This document shows positions 16,601 to 25,676 of a DNA stretch of 38,172 nucleotides, one piece after another. Source of the DNA: Hyphomicrobiales bacterium (GTDB taxonomy: Bacteria; Pseudomonadota; Alphaproteobacteria; Rhizobiales; Beijerinckiaceae). The stretch is from the NCBI GenBank assembly GCA_027484655.1, contig JAIXSM010000012.1, forward strand, positions 1-38,172. Direction: 5' to 3'. The first letter of the stretch is position 1. Each line of letters opens with the position of its first letter. Position numbers and translations under genes: made by a program. Under the pieces are notes generated by a model. The model worked only from the letters and a program-made list of their open reading frames with translations, did no database searches and was not told where the DNA came from.

Positions 16601-18028
16601 ATGGATTGTCCCATGGCGCGCACCACGTTTGTGGCCAAACAGTCTGCGAAGTCCGCGTTTGCCGGGTCCCGCAGCGTGACCCTGCCCTACGCGGCTTTTC
16701 TCGGGCTCGTTGCTCTCACGGTTGGGTCAGCCGTGGGCATGGTCTCGGTCGTGGGGTACCTCCACTTGCGGGATGAAGCGCCCGTGGCGCTCGGCGCCCG
16801 CCAGCAGTCCGTCGACAGATCCTACGAGCTGCGGATCAACGAATTGCGGCGCGAACTCGACAAGGTGAACTCAATGCGCCTTGTGGAGGAAGCGGCGACC
16901 AGCGCGCGCGTGCGGGAGCTGTCGTCCCGGCAGAGCGAGCTGGAAGCGCGCAGCGTGACGCTGGCTGCGCTCGCGCAGTCCTCGGGAATGCTTGGCGCGC
17001 CGCAAGGCGCGGTCCCCGCGAACAGAACACAAAATCCCACGCCATTGGCGACCACGGGGCCCGCCGCGCCCGCAGGCGCTCCGGCGCCGCTCGGCTTCGC
17101 TCCCCAAGGCCAACGCCCCGCTGCGGACGCTGTCCGCGCGCTCGAACGCGCAGCGTCGCCCCAGCCGAAAGGCTCGCCCTCGGATGTCCCGCCGCCAGAG
17201 CTCAGGCCGGGGCTGAGGGGCGCTTCGCTCTTCAATTCGTCGCCTGAAGAGGATGGCGGCCGAGGCGCCAACCACCCCAACGCGCGCCGCGTGGCGGAGA
17301 TTGAGGAACGCGTTGCGCACCTCGATCGGCTCCAGGTGGAGGCCGTACAGGCCATAGGGTTGCGCGCGCGCCAGCAGGCGGCGCGGCTCCAGGCGGCTTT
17401 CGCCGAGATTGGACTGAGGCCCGAGCGGCTCGCCCCGCAGGCGCCCGCAGCCGGAGGTCCGTTCGTCCCCTTGCCGCCCGCAGCCGCCGCATCCGAGTTC
17501 GGCCGCAAGCTCGCCTCCTTTGATCAGGACGTGCGCCGCGTCGAGCAACTTCGTCGCGCCCTGACGCACGTGCCGGTGGGGCGACCTGTGTCGCCCACTG
17601 CCGAGATGAGCTCCAACTTCGGCTCGCGGATCGATCCCTTCCTTGGTCGGCCGGCCTTTCACACTGGCGTTGATTTCCGCGACTGGTACGGGGCGCCCGT
17701 CTTCGCTGCGGCCTCCGGGTCCGTGGCCTCCGCCGGCCACAACGGCGGATACGGCCTGATGGTGGAGATCGAACACGGCGGCGGGCTCGCCACCCGTTAT
17801 GCTCACCTTTCAAGCATTCACGTGAAGGAAAGCCAGACCGTGACCGCCGGCCAGCGCATCGGCCGGATCGGCTCGACCGGCCGCTCGACCGGGCCGCACT
17901 TGCACTACGAGGTGCGTATTGACGATGAGGCCGTCGACCCGACACGGTTTTTGCGGGCGGGCGCGCGTCTTTCCGAAAGCTCCGCGGGGCAGGAATGCCT
18001 GATCTGCGCCGGGCCGGGATTGCCATGA
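16601..18028 (+). CDS. Membrane-anchored M23 (LytM) peptidoglycan endopeptidase
   Basis: This 475-residue protein has a short cytoplasmic N-terminus, one membrane helix (about residues 28-52), and a coiled-coil segment (about 70-130, rich in RELxxVN and LSSRQSELEAR heptads). A Pro/Ala-rich linker and a second short helical region lead to a C-terminal M23 domain (about 335-455). The zinc ligands are intact: FHTGVDFRD near the domain start and GPHLHYEVRID near its end, with RYAHLSS between. So it is predicted to cut peptide cross-links in the periplasm, unlike the degenerate NlpD-like protein at 9.3-10.6 kb. An internal ATG at 16613 is an equally plausible start; neither has a clear ribosome-binding site. 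Confidence 0.88.
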   Translation: MDCPMARTTFVAKQSAKSAFAGSRSVTLPYAAFLGLVALTVGSAVGMVSVVGYLHLRDEAPVALGARQQSVDRSYELRINELRRELDKVNSMRLVEEAATSARVRELSSRQSELEARSVTLAALAQSSGMLGAPQGAVPANRTQNPTPLATTGPAAPAGAPAPLGFAPQGQRPAADAVRALERAASPQPKGSPSDVPPPELRPGLRGASLFNSSPEEDGGRGANHPNARRVAEIEERVAHLDRLQVEAVQAIGLRARQQAARLQAAFAEIGLRPERLAPQAPAAGGPFVPLPPAAAASEFGRKLASFDQDVRRVEQLRRALTHVPVGRPVSPTAEMSSNFGSRIDPFLGRPAFHTGVDFRDWYGAPVFAAASGSVASAGHNGGYGLMVEIEHGGGLATRYAHLSSIHVKESQTVTAGQRIGRIGSTGRSTGPHLHYEVRIDDEAVDPTRFLRAGARLSESSAGQECLICAGPGLP

Positions 18029-18073
18029 GCGTCGAACCCGCGCAACCATGCGGCGAAAGGACATCGCCACCGC

Positions 18074-19000
18074 ATGGATACCGAGGCTGATCGGCAGACG
18101 GAGGCGCGCTCGCGCGCGTGGGCCACCCCTGTTCTCAATCCGTGGGTGATGCTGGCGCTGGCAGGTCTGTTCTGGAGCGGAAACCATATTGCAGGCCGGG
18201 CGGGCGCAGGACACATTCCGCCTCTCGCGCTCGCATCTTTCCGATGGCTGCTGGGCGCGGCCATCATGTATCCGTTCGTGCATCATCATGTGCGCCGGGA
18301 CTGGCCGGTGATCGTCGCAAACTGGAAACCAGTCCTCGCCATGAGCGTGCTTGGCGGAACCATCTTTTCCGGCATGCAGTACTCGGCGCTTCAGCATACG
18401 ACGGCGCTGAACGGGTCGATCTTCAACTCGTTCGCCCCTGCAATCATCGTACTGGTCGGCGCCCTGCTCTTCTCGGACCGCTTGCGTCTCCTGAACATCC
18501 TCGGAATCGCCACCTCGTTCGCGGGCGTCATGGTGATCGTCAGCCGCGGCGACCTCGCCGTGCTGCGCACGATCTCCTTTAATTTCGGCGATATCCTGCT
18601 CCTCGTGAACATGGCGATATGGGCGGTGTACTCCGCTTGCCTGCGGCTGCGGCCGCCGGTGCATTCGCTCACCTTCACGTTCCTGCTGGCGCTGATCGCA
18701 GGCGTCACGCTCACGCCGTTCTGGGCCATAGAGCACATGAGCGGCTTCCAGTTGCAGGCAACGTGGCTCACCGTCATCGTGATCGCGTACTGCACAATCT
18801 TTCCGGGCCTGCTTGCCTACATCTGCTGGAATAAGGGGATCGAGGACGTCGGCTCGGCGCGAGGCGGCGTCTTTCTCCACCTGATCCCATTTTACGGGGC
18901 CGTGCTCGCAACGAGCATGCTCGGCGAGCAACTGATGACGTTCCACATTGCCGGGTGCGGATTGATCCTCGCCGGGGTGTGGTTCGCCGCACGCAAGTGA
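18074..19000 (+). CDS. EamA/DMT-superfamily transporter
   Basis: This inner-membrane protein of 308 residues has about ten hydrophobic helices arranged as two tandem EamA repeats (roughly 27-150 and 170-305). Visible repeat features are [11 protein letters not shown] near the first helix, [31 protein letters not shown] split across the end of repeat one, and the terminal [16 protein letters not shown]. Such proteins export metabolites or amino acids, or take up sugars and cofactors; the substrate cannot be told. It lies 45 bases after the M23 gene and its stop overlaps the GTG start of the DUF1232 gene (GTGA, 18997-19000). Confidence 0.88.
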   Translation: MDTEADRQTEARSRAWATPVLNPWVMLALAGLFWSGNHIAGRAGAGHIPPLALASFRWLLGAAIMYPFVHHHVRRDWPVIVANWKPVLAMSVLGGTIFSGMQYSALQHTTALNGSIFNSFAPAIIVLVGALLFSDRLRLLNILGIATSFAGVMVIVSRGDLAVLRTISFNFGDILLLVNMAIWAVYSACLRLRPPVHSLTFTFLLALIAGVTLTPFWAIEHMSGFQLQATWLTVIVIAYCTIFPGLLAYICWNKGIEDVGSARGGVFLHLIPFYGAVLATSMLGEQLMTFHIAGCGLILAGVWFAARK

Positions 19001-19374
19001 GCGCGGCGGTCGCGCGTCTTCGCGCCTGGGCGAAAACACTGAAGCGTGACGTGGTGGCGCTGCACCTGGCCGCGCGGGATCCACGCACCCCTCTTGGCGC
19101 CCGCATCCTCGCGCTCGCCGTATTGGCCTATGCGCTAAGCCCGCTGGACCTGATCCCGGATTTTATTCCGATCCTGGGGCAACTGGATGATGTCATCCTC
19201 GTGCCGCTCGGCATCTGGCTGGTCGTCAGAATGATCCCTCGGGAGGTCTTCACAGACGCCCGCGCCCGCGCACAGGACATGGATCGACCGCCAGCAAGCC
19301 GCGCTGGCGCGACGGTGATCGTCACGCTGTGGATCGCCGGGCTCGCCGTTTGTCTATGGTGGATTCTGCCCTGA
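18997..19374 (+). CDS. DUF1232 (YkvA-like) membrane protein
   Basis: This 125-residue protein carries the DUF1232 core [21 protein letters not shown] (two adjacent segments, about residues 46-66) embedded in hydrophobic sequence, and ends in a single C-terminal membrane helix (about 103-122). The family function is unknown. The GTG at 18997 is chosen because it makes a 4-base overlap with the transporter stop; an in-frame ATG at 18955 would lie inside the transporter. It converges with popZ, leaving 15 bases. Confidence 0.8.
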   Translation: MSAAVARLRAWAKTLKRDVVALHLAARDPRTPLGARILALAVLAYALSPLDLIPDFIPILGQLDDVILVPLGIWLVVRMIPREVFTDARARAQDMDRPPASRAGATVIVTLWIAGLAVCLWWILP

Positions 19375-19389
19375 CGGCGTCGGCACGCT

Positions 19390-20034
19390 TCAGCGGCCGC
19401 CGCGCGCCACCCGCTCGATTTCCGCCCGGACCAGCCGCTCAACCAACGTGGGCAGGTTGTCATCGAGCCATTGCTTCAACATCGGGCGCAACATATCGCG
19501 GACCATATCGTCCATGGAGCCGGCGCCCGTGGTCGACAAGCTACGGGACAACCTGTCGAAGGCCGACGAGACGCTGGAATCGACATCGGGCGACATGAGC
19601 CGCTCGCCGCCGAACGCGGGACGCGCGGCGCTGGCCCGGGACGCGGGCTGGCCGGCAGGCCACGGCGGCGGGCGCTCTGCGCGCTCGGGACGCTCAGCAC
19701 GCTCCGACCTCTCGGGGCGTTCCGCGCGCTCAGGACGTTCCGCGCGCTCGGGGCGTTCCGCACGCACGGAAGGGTCCGGCGGGAAACGACCGGGCGCGCT
19801 GGCGAACGACGGCTTCGGGCCGGCCTCGAACCGCGGCATACGTTCGGGAAAGTCACCGCGCGGTTCCGGCTTGAGCCGGGGCGGTTCAGACGCGGCCAAA
19901 GGCGACGGCCGTGACGGAATGGGGGCGCCATGCTCGTCCGCGATAATCCGGCGAATGGACGCGAGGATTTCCTCCATGGAAGGATCCGTCTCGTCGCCCG
20001 ACCCGCTCTGCAGAGGAGATGGGACTGCGTTCAT
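19390..20034 (-). CDS. popZ: PopZ-like polar organising protein (DUF2497)
   Basis: PopZ self-assembles at cell poles and anchors ParB and cell-cycle kinases in alphaproteobacteria. The 214-residue protein has the two family-defining ends: an N-terminal helix PSMEEILASIRRIIADE (about residues 18-34) and the C-terminal oligomerisation helices MVRDMLRPMLKQWLDDN and LVERLVRAEIERVAR (about 177-210). Between them lies a Pro-rich disordered linker that contains Arg-Ala-Glu-Arg-Pro-Glu repeats (residues 91-122), instead of the mainly acidic linker of Caulobacter PopZ. The ATG at 20034 is chosen over a GTG at 20076, which only adds a non-conserved extension. It is downstream of tolC, an arrangement common in Hyphomicrobiales, where valS usually follows; valS is absent here. 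Confidence 0.85.
   Translation of the reverse strand: MNAVPSPLQSGSGDETDPSMEEILASIRRIIADEHGAPIPSRPSPLAASEPPRLKPEPRGDFPERMPRFEAGPKPSFASAPGRFPPDPSVRAERPERAERPERAERPERSERAERPERAERPPPWPAGQPASRASAARPAFGGERLMSPDVDSSVSSAFDRLSRSLSTTGAGSMDDMVRDMLRPMLKQWLDDNLPTLVERLVRAEIERVARGGR
19669..19764 (-). repeat. Tandem 18-bp repeat inside popZ
   Basis: About five imperfect copies of an 18-base unit encode the hexapeptide AERPER, with one irregular step (SERAERPER). The repeat is in phase with codons, so copy-number change would lengthen or shorten the PopZ linker without a frameshift. Confidence 0.75.
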
Positions 20035-20168
20035 TGTCCTGGCCGCCTTTTCCGGAGGCTCACGCCGCGCCTCCACGAACCATCGAATAACATTAGTCTG
20101 AAATGGCTACTACGCGAACGAATCAAGTTACCAACAGATTGAACGCTAGGCCGCGCGACGGCAAGTCG

Positions 20169-20190
20169 GGGCGGAGCAATTTCTCCGCCC
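20169..20190 (-). terminator. Hairpin downstream of tolC
   Basis: Perfect 8-base arms GGGCGGAG (20169-20176) and CTCCGCCC (20183-20190) with a 6-base AT-rich loop lie about 33 bases past the tolC stop, in the tolC-popZ gap. No T-run is seen after it on the minus strand, so it may only partly end tolC transcription before popZ. Confidence 0.4.
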
Positions 20191-20222
20191 GAAGGCGATC
20201 CACCCTCGCAGGCAATCTGCGG

Positions 20223-21632
20223 TCAGCGTCCGTCGGGCGTGCGCGTTCCGATCCACTTGCCCTTGACCTGATCGTAATGGATCGTCGGATCATAGGACTC
20301 GACCGCAAGACCAAGTCGGCGGGCGTTGAGTTCACCAACCGTCGATAGGAGCGAATAGGAGCTAACCACGCGTTCGCGCTGCGCTGTGATGAGATTGACC
20401 CGCGCGTTCAGCAACGCCTGCTGTGCGTTCAGCACATCAAGCGTGGTGCGCTGCCCGACACGGGCCTCCTCACGCACGCCGTTGAGGGCGATCTCCGCCG
20501 CCCGCACCTGCGCCTGAACCGCCTGGATGAGCGGACCGACGTTTTGCCACACGCCCCACGCCGCAACGACCTGCGACCGCACCTGCTCGCGCTGCAGGTC
20601 GGCCTGCAGGCGCGCCTGCCCCATTTGCTCCTTAGCTTGCCGCACCAGCGCGTAGACAGCGCCGCCCTCGTAGATGGGGATATTCAGGCTCCCGATCACC
20701 TGCGCCGTGTTGATGCGCTGGTTCTGCGCCGAATCTTCCCACCGGTTGCTCCACGAGCCCGTGAGGTTCACCGTCGGCGCAAGCTGGCCTTCCGCCAGAC
20801 GCACCGCGAGCGCCGCCGCGTCCACGTTGTGAAGGGCGGCCTGGATCAGCGGATGAGAGCGCTGCGAGGTCGCGATGGCGACGTCGATCGAGCGAGGAAC
20901 AAGCGCAGTCAGCGGCTGGGCCGGCGACAGCGAGCGCGGGGCCTCACCAATGAACTGACGGAAATTCGCGAGCGATGCCTGCAGGTTGGACTGGGAGACA
21001 AAGGCTTCCGAACGCCCCTGCGCCAGCGCCGCCTCGGACTGGGCGACGTCGGTGCGCGTCACCTCGCCAACGTTGAAGCGCTCCTGGGTCTGGCGAAGCT
21101 GCTGCTCGAGCACCTCGACGTTGTTGCGCCGCAGGTTGAGGATCGCCGTGTCGCGCAGCACGTTCATATAGGCGGTGGCGGCGTTGTTGAGCAGCGTCTG
21201 CTCCGTCTGCCGCATCTGCTCTCGCGACTGAAGAACCTGCGAATCCGCCTGGCGCACGCTGTTGGCCGTGCGGTTGCCGTTCCACAGATTTTGGGTGACA
21301 GCGACGCCGTAACCCCGCGGCTGCGTGGTTACTGGGCCGCCCGAAGCCCCGCTCGTGATCGCCTCACGCTCGCGCCAGCCGCCATCCGCGGTGGCCGCAA
21401 TGCTGGGGCGGTACCCGGACATGGCGCGCGCCACGTTTTCATTCACCGCCCGCGTCGCGGCCCGCGCCGCGTTCAGGTCCGGGCTGAACACATAAGCCTT
21501 CGCAAGCGCGCTCGAAATCGTCTCAGCCGATGCGGACCCGCATGCGCCTGCCGCCAGCAACGCCCCGAGCGCCGCCGATACGGCGAGCCGAGCGAGTCGA
21601 ATGTTGTCCCGCGCGCCTGAAGCTGCCCCCAC
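20223..21632 (-). CDS. tolC: TolC-family outer-membrane efflux/secretion channel
   Basis: This is the outer-membrane trimeric channel for tripartite efflux pumps and type I secretion. From the chosen GTG the product is 469 residues with a signal peptide ending near GSASA, then the duplicated TolC fold. Repeat one contains SALAKAYVFSPDLNAARA and GVAVTQNLWNGNRTANSV. Repeat two contains GSLNIPIYEGGAVYALVRQAKE, and the family-typical VGQRTTLDVLNAQQALLNAR lies near the end. The start is uncertain: a TTG at 21668 would add 12 residues. No inner-membrane pump or adaptor gene is adjacent, so it probably serves several systems. Confidence 0.92.
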   Translation of the reverse strand: MGAASGARDNIRLARLAVSAALGALLAAGACGSASAETISSALAKAYVFSPDLNAARAATRAVNENVARAMSGYRPSIAATADGGWREREAITSGASGGPVTTQPRGYGVAVTQNLWNGNRTANSVRQADSQVLQSREQMRQTEQTLLNNAATAYMNVLRDTAILNLRRNNVEVLEQQLRQTQERFNVGEVTRTDVAQSEAALAQGRSEAFVSQSNLQASLANFRQFIGEAPRSLSPAQPLTALVPRSIDVAIATSQRSHPLIQAALHNVDAAALAVRLAEGQLAPTVNLTGSWSNRWEDSAQNQRINTAQVIGSLNIPIYEGGAVYALVRQAKEQMGQARLQADLQREQVRSQVVAAWGVWQNVGPLIQAVQAQVRAAEIALNGVREEARVGQRTTLDVLNAQQALLNARVNLITAQRERVVSSYSLLSTVGELNARRLGLAVESYDPTIHYDQVKGKWIGTRTPDGR

Positions 21633-21813
21633 GTGCCACCCTATCCAGTTACCGTCGCCAGAACGCAATCCTCACCTTATCAGTTAACATGAGTTAGCAG
21701 ATCGGCGCACGCGTTACGTGGGCGCGCTGTGGATTTGTGTGCGCCATGACGCATAAATGCGACATTTTGGGCCTCGGACAAACTCTGCAATTACTTGGCA
21801 TTACGTGGAAAAG

Positions 21814-22515
21814 TCAGAAAACGAACCCTGGCGGCCGCGCGAACGCCGCCAGCGATTCGGCCGCGGCGCCAAAAAGGGTCCGGCTGCTGACAGCATCTCC
21901 GGTCCGGGCGTAGAGCACAAACTGCCCGGCGCCCCGGGATCCACCGGCCCCGGCCTCAATCGCGAGCAGACGACCTCCGTCCGCGAGTTGGGCGATCAGC
22001 TTATCGGGACGCTGCTCGATCGCGCCGTTGACCAGGATCACATCGAACGGACCGCCCTGCGCTGGTCCAGCCGCCAGGTCGCCCGCCGCGGCGCAGGCGT
22101 TCGCGAGGCCCAGTTCGCTGAAAATGCGCGAAGCGCGGTCTGCAAAAGCCGCGCTCTCCTCGAACGCCAGCACTGAACCCGCCAGCCGCGCCGCAATGGC
22201 CGCAGAGTAGCCGGCGCCGCCGGCCACATCGAGCACCCGATCCGTGGCCGTGATCTCAGCCGCCTGTAACGCCCGCGCCACGAACATGGGAACGAGCAGC
22301 CGGCGCCGCGAGTCGCCCTCGCGGGCCTCAAGGGTCGCGTCGCTGTAGACCAGCGCGTCGCTCTCCCCGTTCAGAAAGGGCTCGCGCGGGGTGGCGAGCA
22401 CAGCGGCGAGCACCTCGGGGTTCGTCACGTCAAACGTCCGAAGCTGTCGATCCACCATAGTGCGCCGGTGTTCGACGGAGCGGGGATCGGTCAGGTAATC
22501 GGATGCGCGCGACAT
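21814..22515 (-). CDS. Protein-L-isoaspartate methyltransferase-like protein
   Basis: This 233-residue SAM-dependent methyltransferase relative of Pcm has motif I at VLDVAGGAGYSAAIAARL (residues 94-111) and the N-terminal MVDRQLRTFDV stretch (20-30), usual for the Hyphomicrobiales protein next to tolC. Unlike the true pcm at 10.8-11.5 kb, it lacks the GQTxSxP substrate motif; the equivalent segment reads SRRRLLVPMFVARALQA (69-85). Activity on isoaspartate is therefore doubtful. The start at 22515 gives a family-length protein; the frame is open to 22689, but that extension is Arg/Pro-rich and unlike homologues. Confidence 0.82.
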   Translation of the reverse strand: MSRASDYLTDPRSVEHRRTMVDRQLRTFDVTNPEVLAAVLATPREPFLNGESDALVYSDATLEAREGDSRRRLLVPMFVARALQAAEITATDRVLDVAGGAGYSAAIAARLAGSVLAFEESAAFADRASRIFSELGLANACAAAGDLAAGPAQGGPFDVILVNGAIEQRPDKLIAQLADGGRLLAIEAGAGGSRGAGQFVLYARTGDAVSSRTLFGAAAESLAAFARPPGFVF

Positions 22516-22707
22516 TGAACGGGTCCATCTTTTCCCACGGCGCGCGGGGCGCCGCATCGCCGGGCTTATAGGGCGAACCCGGCGCCCCTGTCCACGCGCG
22601 GAAAGTTCGAGGCCTGCGCACGAGGCCACGGATCGCTCCGCGTCCGGGGATGACGCCGTGGGGAAATGGGCGCTCATCGATGCGCGCAAGGCGCCCGACT
22701 CCCTGCC

Positions 22708-23958
22708 CTACATCAGCGTCGCGTAATCAAGAAAACCGACCATCTGGCCGGGTTCGACGCGGGTGATATCCTCCGACAGTTCGACCAGCCCCTGCGTCTC
22801 CGTGAGCGACGACAGAAGCCCTGCCCCCTCGCGCGGAAACTTTCGCGCCTCGACGACGCCATCCGCGCCGCGCGCGAGGCTCACGCGCACAAACTCCCGC
22901 CGGCCCGTCTTTTTCTTGTAGGAAAACGCCGCACGCACAGGAACGGGCAGGCTCGCCGGCGCCGGGGCGCCCATCAACGCGAGCGCCAGCGGGCGCACCA
23001 CATAGGCCTGGGTCACGAAACTCGCGACCGGGTTTCCCGGCAAACCAACGAACGGCGTGCCGGCGATGACGCCCATGGCGACAGGACGACCCGGCTTGAT
23101 CGCCATGCGCCAGAACGCCAGCGAGCCGATGCTCTCCACGGCGGCCTTCACGTGATCCGCCTCGCCGGTGGAGACGCCGCCGGAGGTGACGATAAGGTCG
23201 AACCGCCCCGCCGCGCCCGCGAGCGCGTGGGCGAGCCCGTCGCGATCATCGCGCAGGATGCCGAGATCGTGCGCCTCGCAGCCCAGCCGCGCCAGCAACG
23301 CCAACAGCATGAAGCGGTTGGAATCGTAAATCTGCGGCGGCGCCTGATCCTCGCCCGGCGACACCAGTTCATTGCCGGTCGAGAAGACGGCCACGCGCAC
23401 GGGCGTGGCGACCTCAAGCTGCGTGACACCAAGGGCGGCGGCCAGCGCGACATCCTGCGGCTTGAGCCGCCGTCCCTTCGGGATGGCGAGAGCGCCGCGC
23501 GCGATGTCCTCGCCCGCTGGCCGCACGTTGGCGCCGCGCTTCAAACCTTGCGGCAGGATCACGCGCCCGTCCTCGACGCGCACGTCCTCTTGCATGAACA
23601 CTGTGTCGGCGCCCTCGGGCATCAGCGCGCCGGTGAAAATGCGCGCGGCAGCGCCCGCAACGTGGGCGCCCGCACGCGCGCCGGCCTCAACCCGCCCCGA
23701 CAGCGGCAGCGTCGTAGCCCCGTCAGGCTGCAGATCAGCGTGCCGGACGGCGTACCCGTCCACGGCGGAATTGGTGAAAGGCGGCAGCGGGATCGGGGCA
23801 AAAAGATCGGCGGAGAGCACCCGCCCATCCGCCTGCGTGAGCGGCGCGAGAACGGTGCGCCCGATGGGGCGGACGCGGCTTGCAATCAGCGCAACGGCGT
23901 CCTCGACCGCCAGAAGCGCGCCGCCAAACGCGAAGCAATCGTCGCTGAGCTGCGCCAT
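22708..23958 (-). CDS. moeA: Molybdopterin molybdenumtransferase
   Basis: MoeA inserts molybdate into adenylylated molybdopterin, giving Mo-molybdopterin, in the cytoplasm. The 416-residue protein shows the N-terminal FTNSAVDGYAV (residues 61-71), ARIFTGALMPEGADTVFMQED (split over 105-125), the MogA-like site VTSGGVSTGEADHVK, and GLPGNPVASFV before the C-terminal beta domain. The ATG at 23958 is chosen because the product then begins with a usual MoeA N-terminus. It follows mobB by 16 bases, forming a two-gene cofactor operon immediately downstream of the formate dehydrogenase terminator. Confidence 0.95.
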   Translation of the reverse strand: MAQLSDDCFAFGGALLAVEDAVALIASRVRPIGRTVLAPLTQADGRVLSADLFAPIPLPPFTNSAVDGYAVRHADLQPDGATTLPLSGRVEAGARAGAHVAGAAARIFTGALMPEGADTVFMQEDVRVEDGRVILPQGLKRGANVRPAGEDIARGALAIPKGRRLKPQDVALAAALGVTQLEVATPVRVAVFSTGNELVSPGEDQAPPQIYDSNRFMLLALLARLGCEAHDLGILRDDRDGLAHALAGAAGRFDLIVTSGGVSTGEADHVKAAVESIGSLAFWRMAIKPGRPVAMGVIAGTPFVGLPGNPVASFVTQAYVVRPLALALMGAPAPASLPVPVRAAFSYKKKTGRREFVRVSLARGADGVVEARKFPREGAGLLSSLTETQGLVELSEDITRVEPGQMVGFLDYATLM

Positions 23959-23974
23959 GCGCTGCGCCCCTGTC

Positions 23975-24508
23975 CTAAACGCCGCCTGCGGCGAGTCGCG
24001 CCTGCAGCGCGTCAATCTCCATCGCCGCGCTGAGCATCATATCGGCCACGCCGGCGACGTCGTCCAGATGCCGCCGCTCCGGAGCCCCCGGCCCCGCCTC
24101 CACATCGCTGGCGAGCCCAAGGATGTCCGGATCCTCCGGCCACAGGAACGGCTTGCCGTTCTCCCCGCGATGCACCTCGATCTTCGGATGGCCGCTGCGC
24201 TTGAAGCCTTCCACGATCACCAGATCGCAGGGGGAAAGCTTCCCCAGCAGTTCCGGCAGCGTCCATTCGGCCGCGCCGCGCAGCTCGTGCATCAGCGCAA
24301 AGCGATTGGCGGACGAGACCAGCACCTCGCGGGCCCCCGCCTGCCGGTGCATCCATGAATCCTTGCCGGGCTTGTCCACGTCGAACGCGTGGTGGGCGTG
24401 CTTGATCGTGGACACAGCAAGCCCGCGTGCGCCGAGCGCGGGAATGAGCTTCGTCAGCAAGGTCGTCTTCCCCGCCCCGCTCCAACCGGCCAGACCAACC
24501 ACCTTCAT
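23975..24508 (-). CDS. mobB: Molybdopterin-guanine dinucleotide biosynthesis adaptor MobB
   Basis: MobB is a GTP-binding partner of MobA in forming molybdopterin guanine dinucleotide. The 177-residue protein starts with the P-loop GLAGWSGAGKTTLL (residues 5-18), and has STIKHAHHAFDVD, typical of the family, and CDLVIVEGFKRSGHPKIEV. It precedes moeA. The partner mobA is not here but at the other end of the formate dehydrogenase locus (37.4-38.0 kb). Confidence 0.94.
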   Translation of the reverse strand: MKVVGLAGWSGAGKTTLLTKLIPALGARGLAVSTIKHAHHAFDVDKPGKDSWMHRQAGAREVLVSSANRFALMHELRGAAEWTLPELLGKLSPCDLVIVEGFKRSGHPKIEVHRGENGKPFLWPEDPDILGLASDVEAGPGAPERRHLDDVAGVADMMLSAAMEIDALQARLAAGGV

Positions 24509-24527
24509 AAGCCTTACCCGCAACCCG

Positions 24528-24561
24528 AAAAACAGACGTGGCCGGGGAGCACCCGGCCACG
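24528..24561 (-). terminator. Rho-independent terminator of the formate dehydrogenase operon
   Basis: On the minus strand a perfect 10-base stem CGTGGCCGGG / CCCGGCCACG with a 5-base loop is followed by TCTGTTTTT. It lies 40 bases past the fdhC stop and before mobB, so mobB-moeA need their own promoter or read-through. Confidence 0.85.
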
Positions 24562-24600
24562 CGAATATCTAGCGCTCCGCCAACGGCGGGGCGAGTGGCG

Positions 24601-25608
24601 TCACTCTGCCGGAACAGCGTTCGGCGGCGTGGCGCCAGCGCGCTGCTTTTCCTTGGCGAGCCAGAGCGAGTGGTGCTCCTTGGCCCAGTTCTCGTCGACC
24701 TCGCCCGAGCCCATGGCGTCGAACGCGCCTTCCATGCCAACCGAGCCGATGTAGGCGTGCGCCAGCATCACGGCGATGAAGATCATCGCCACCACAGCGT
24801 GGACGTTCAGCCAGAACTGCTGGTCGCCCACGGTGTGGCCGCTCTCGAACGGGAACAGCAGATACCAGCCCGAAATGGACATGGCGACGCCGCCGATGAT
24901 GACGATCCAGAAAATCGCCTTCTGGCCGGCGTTGAAACGCGGCGCCGGAGGATGCTGACCCTTCTTGAGGATCCCGCCGCCAGCCTTCAGCCATTCAACA
25001 TCGAGCTTGGAGGGAATGTTGTCCTTCACCCAGACGAGGAACATCAGGGCGACGCCAAGCATGAACGGGAACGACAGGTAGTTGTGGGCGATCTTGCCCC
25101 AACCCGCCAGCGCTGCGAACGCGGCGTCGCCAAACACCGGCGCCACGAGAGCCTTGCCGAAGGTCAGGTTCAGGCCCGACAGGGCGAGGATGACGAAGCA
25201 TCCGGCGGTGAGCCAGTGAACAAACCGCTCAAAACCGCCGAAGCGGGTGACGGTCCGGCCCGAGAACCCGGCGTCAATCGTGATACGGCCGCGGGTGCCG
25301 TAGAACGCCACGAGCAGCGCAAGCATGCCGAGGATCGACACGCCGCCGATCAACCACAGGCTGCCCTGATGGAAGTCGCGGAACGACTTGCCTTCAGGCT
25401 GGATGAGCGACGCGGCAGTGCGGTCAGGGATGGTGATGCGGCCAGCGACGGCGTCGCCGCCACGCAGCGCGTTGAGCAGCTGCTCTTCCTTCACCGACTG
25501 GGCGGTTGGATTTGGCGCTTGCTGGGCGGCGACGGGCGCCGCCTGCCCCAGCACGGCGAGCGCCAGTGCGAACGTGAGTGCCCGAAGGGCGTTAATCGCC
25601 ATTTTCAT
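24601..25608 (-). CDS. fdhC: Formate dehydrogenase cytochrome b subunit (gamma)
   Basis: This is the membrane subunit that takes electrons from the Fe-S subunit to quinone. The 335-residue protein has a cleavable signal (about residues 5-28, ending AAPVAAQQ), a short periplasmic segment, then five hydrophobic helices (about 82-103, 130-150, 172-195, 230-252, 268-290). Candidate heme ligands are His131, His175, His270 and His284. The tail GSVGMEGAFDAMGSGEVDENWAKEHH (split at residues 288-313) is the family signature. The extra N-terminal region distinguishes it from E. coli FdnI (about 217 residues) and matches the long gamma subunits. It is the last gene of the operon. Confidence 0.93.
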   Translation of the reverse strand: MKMAINALRALTFALALAVLGQAAPVAAQQAPNPTAQSVKEEQLLNALRGGDAVAGRITIPDRTAASLIQPEGKSFRDFHQGSLWLIGGVSILGMLALLVAFYGTRGRITIDAGFSGRTVTRFGGFERFVHWLTAGCFVILALSGLNLTFGKALVAPVFGDAAFAALAGWGKIAHNYLSFPFMLGVALMFLVWVKDNIPSKLDVEWLKAGGGILKKGQHPPAPRFNAGQKAIFWIVIIGGVAMSISGWYLLFPFESGHTVGDQQFWLNVHAVVAMIFIAVMLAHAYIGSVGMEGAFDAMGSGEVDENWAKEHHSLWLAKEKQRAGATPPNAVPAE

Positions 25609-25676
25609 AGGCGTGCTCTCTTGTTGGATGCCGACAGGCGCGGCCCGGACAACGCCGGGCCGCGTTTGTGCAGACG

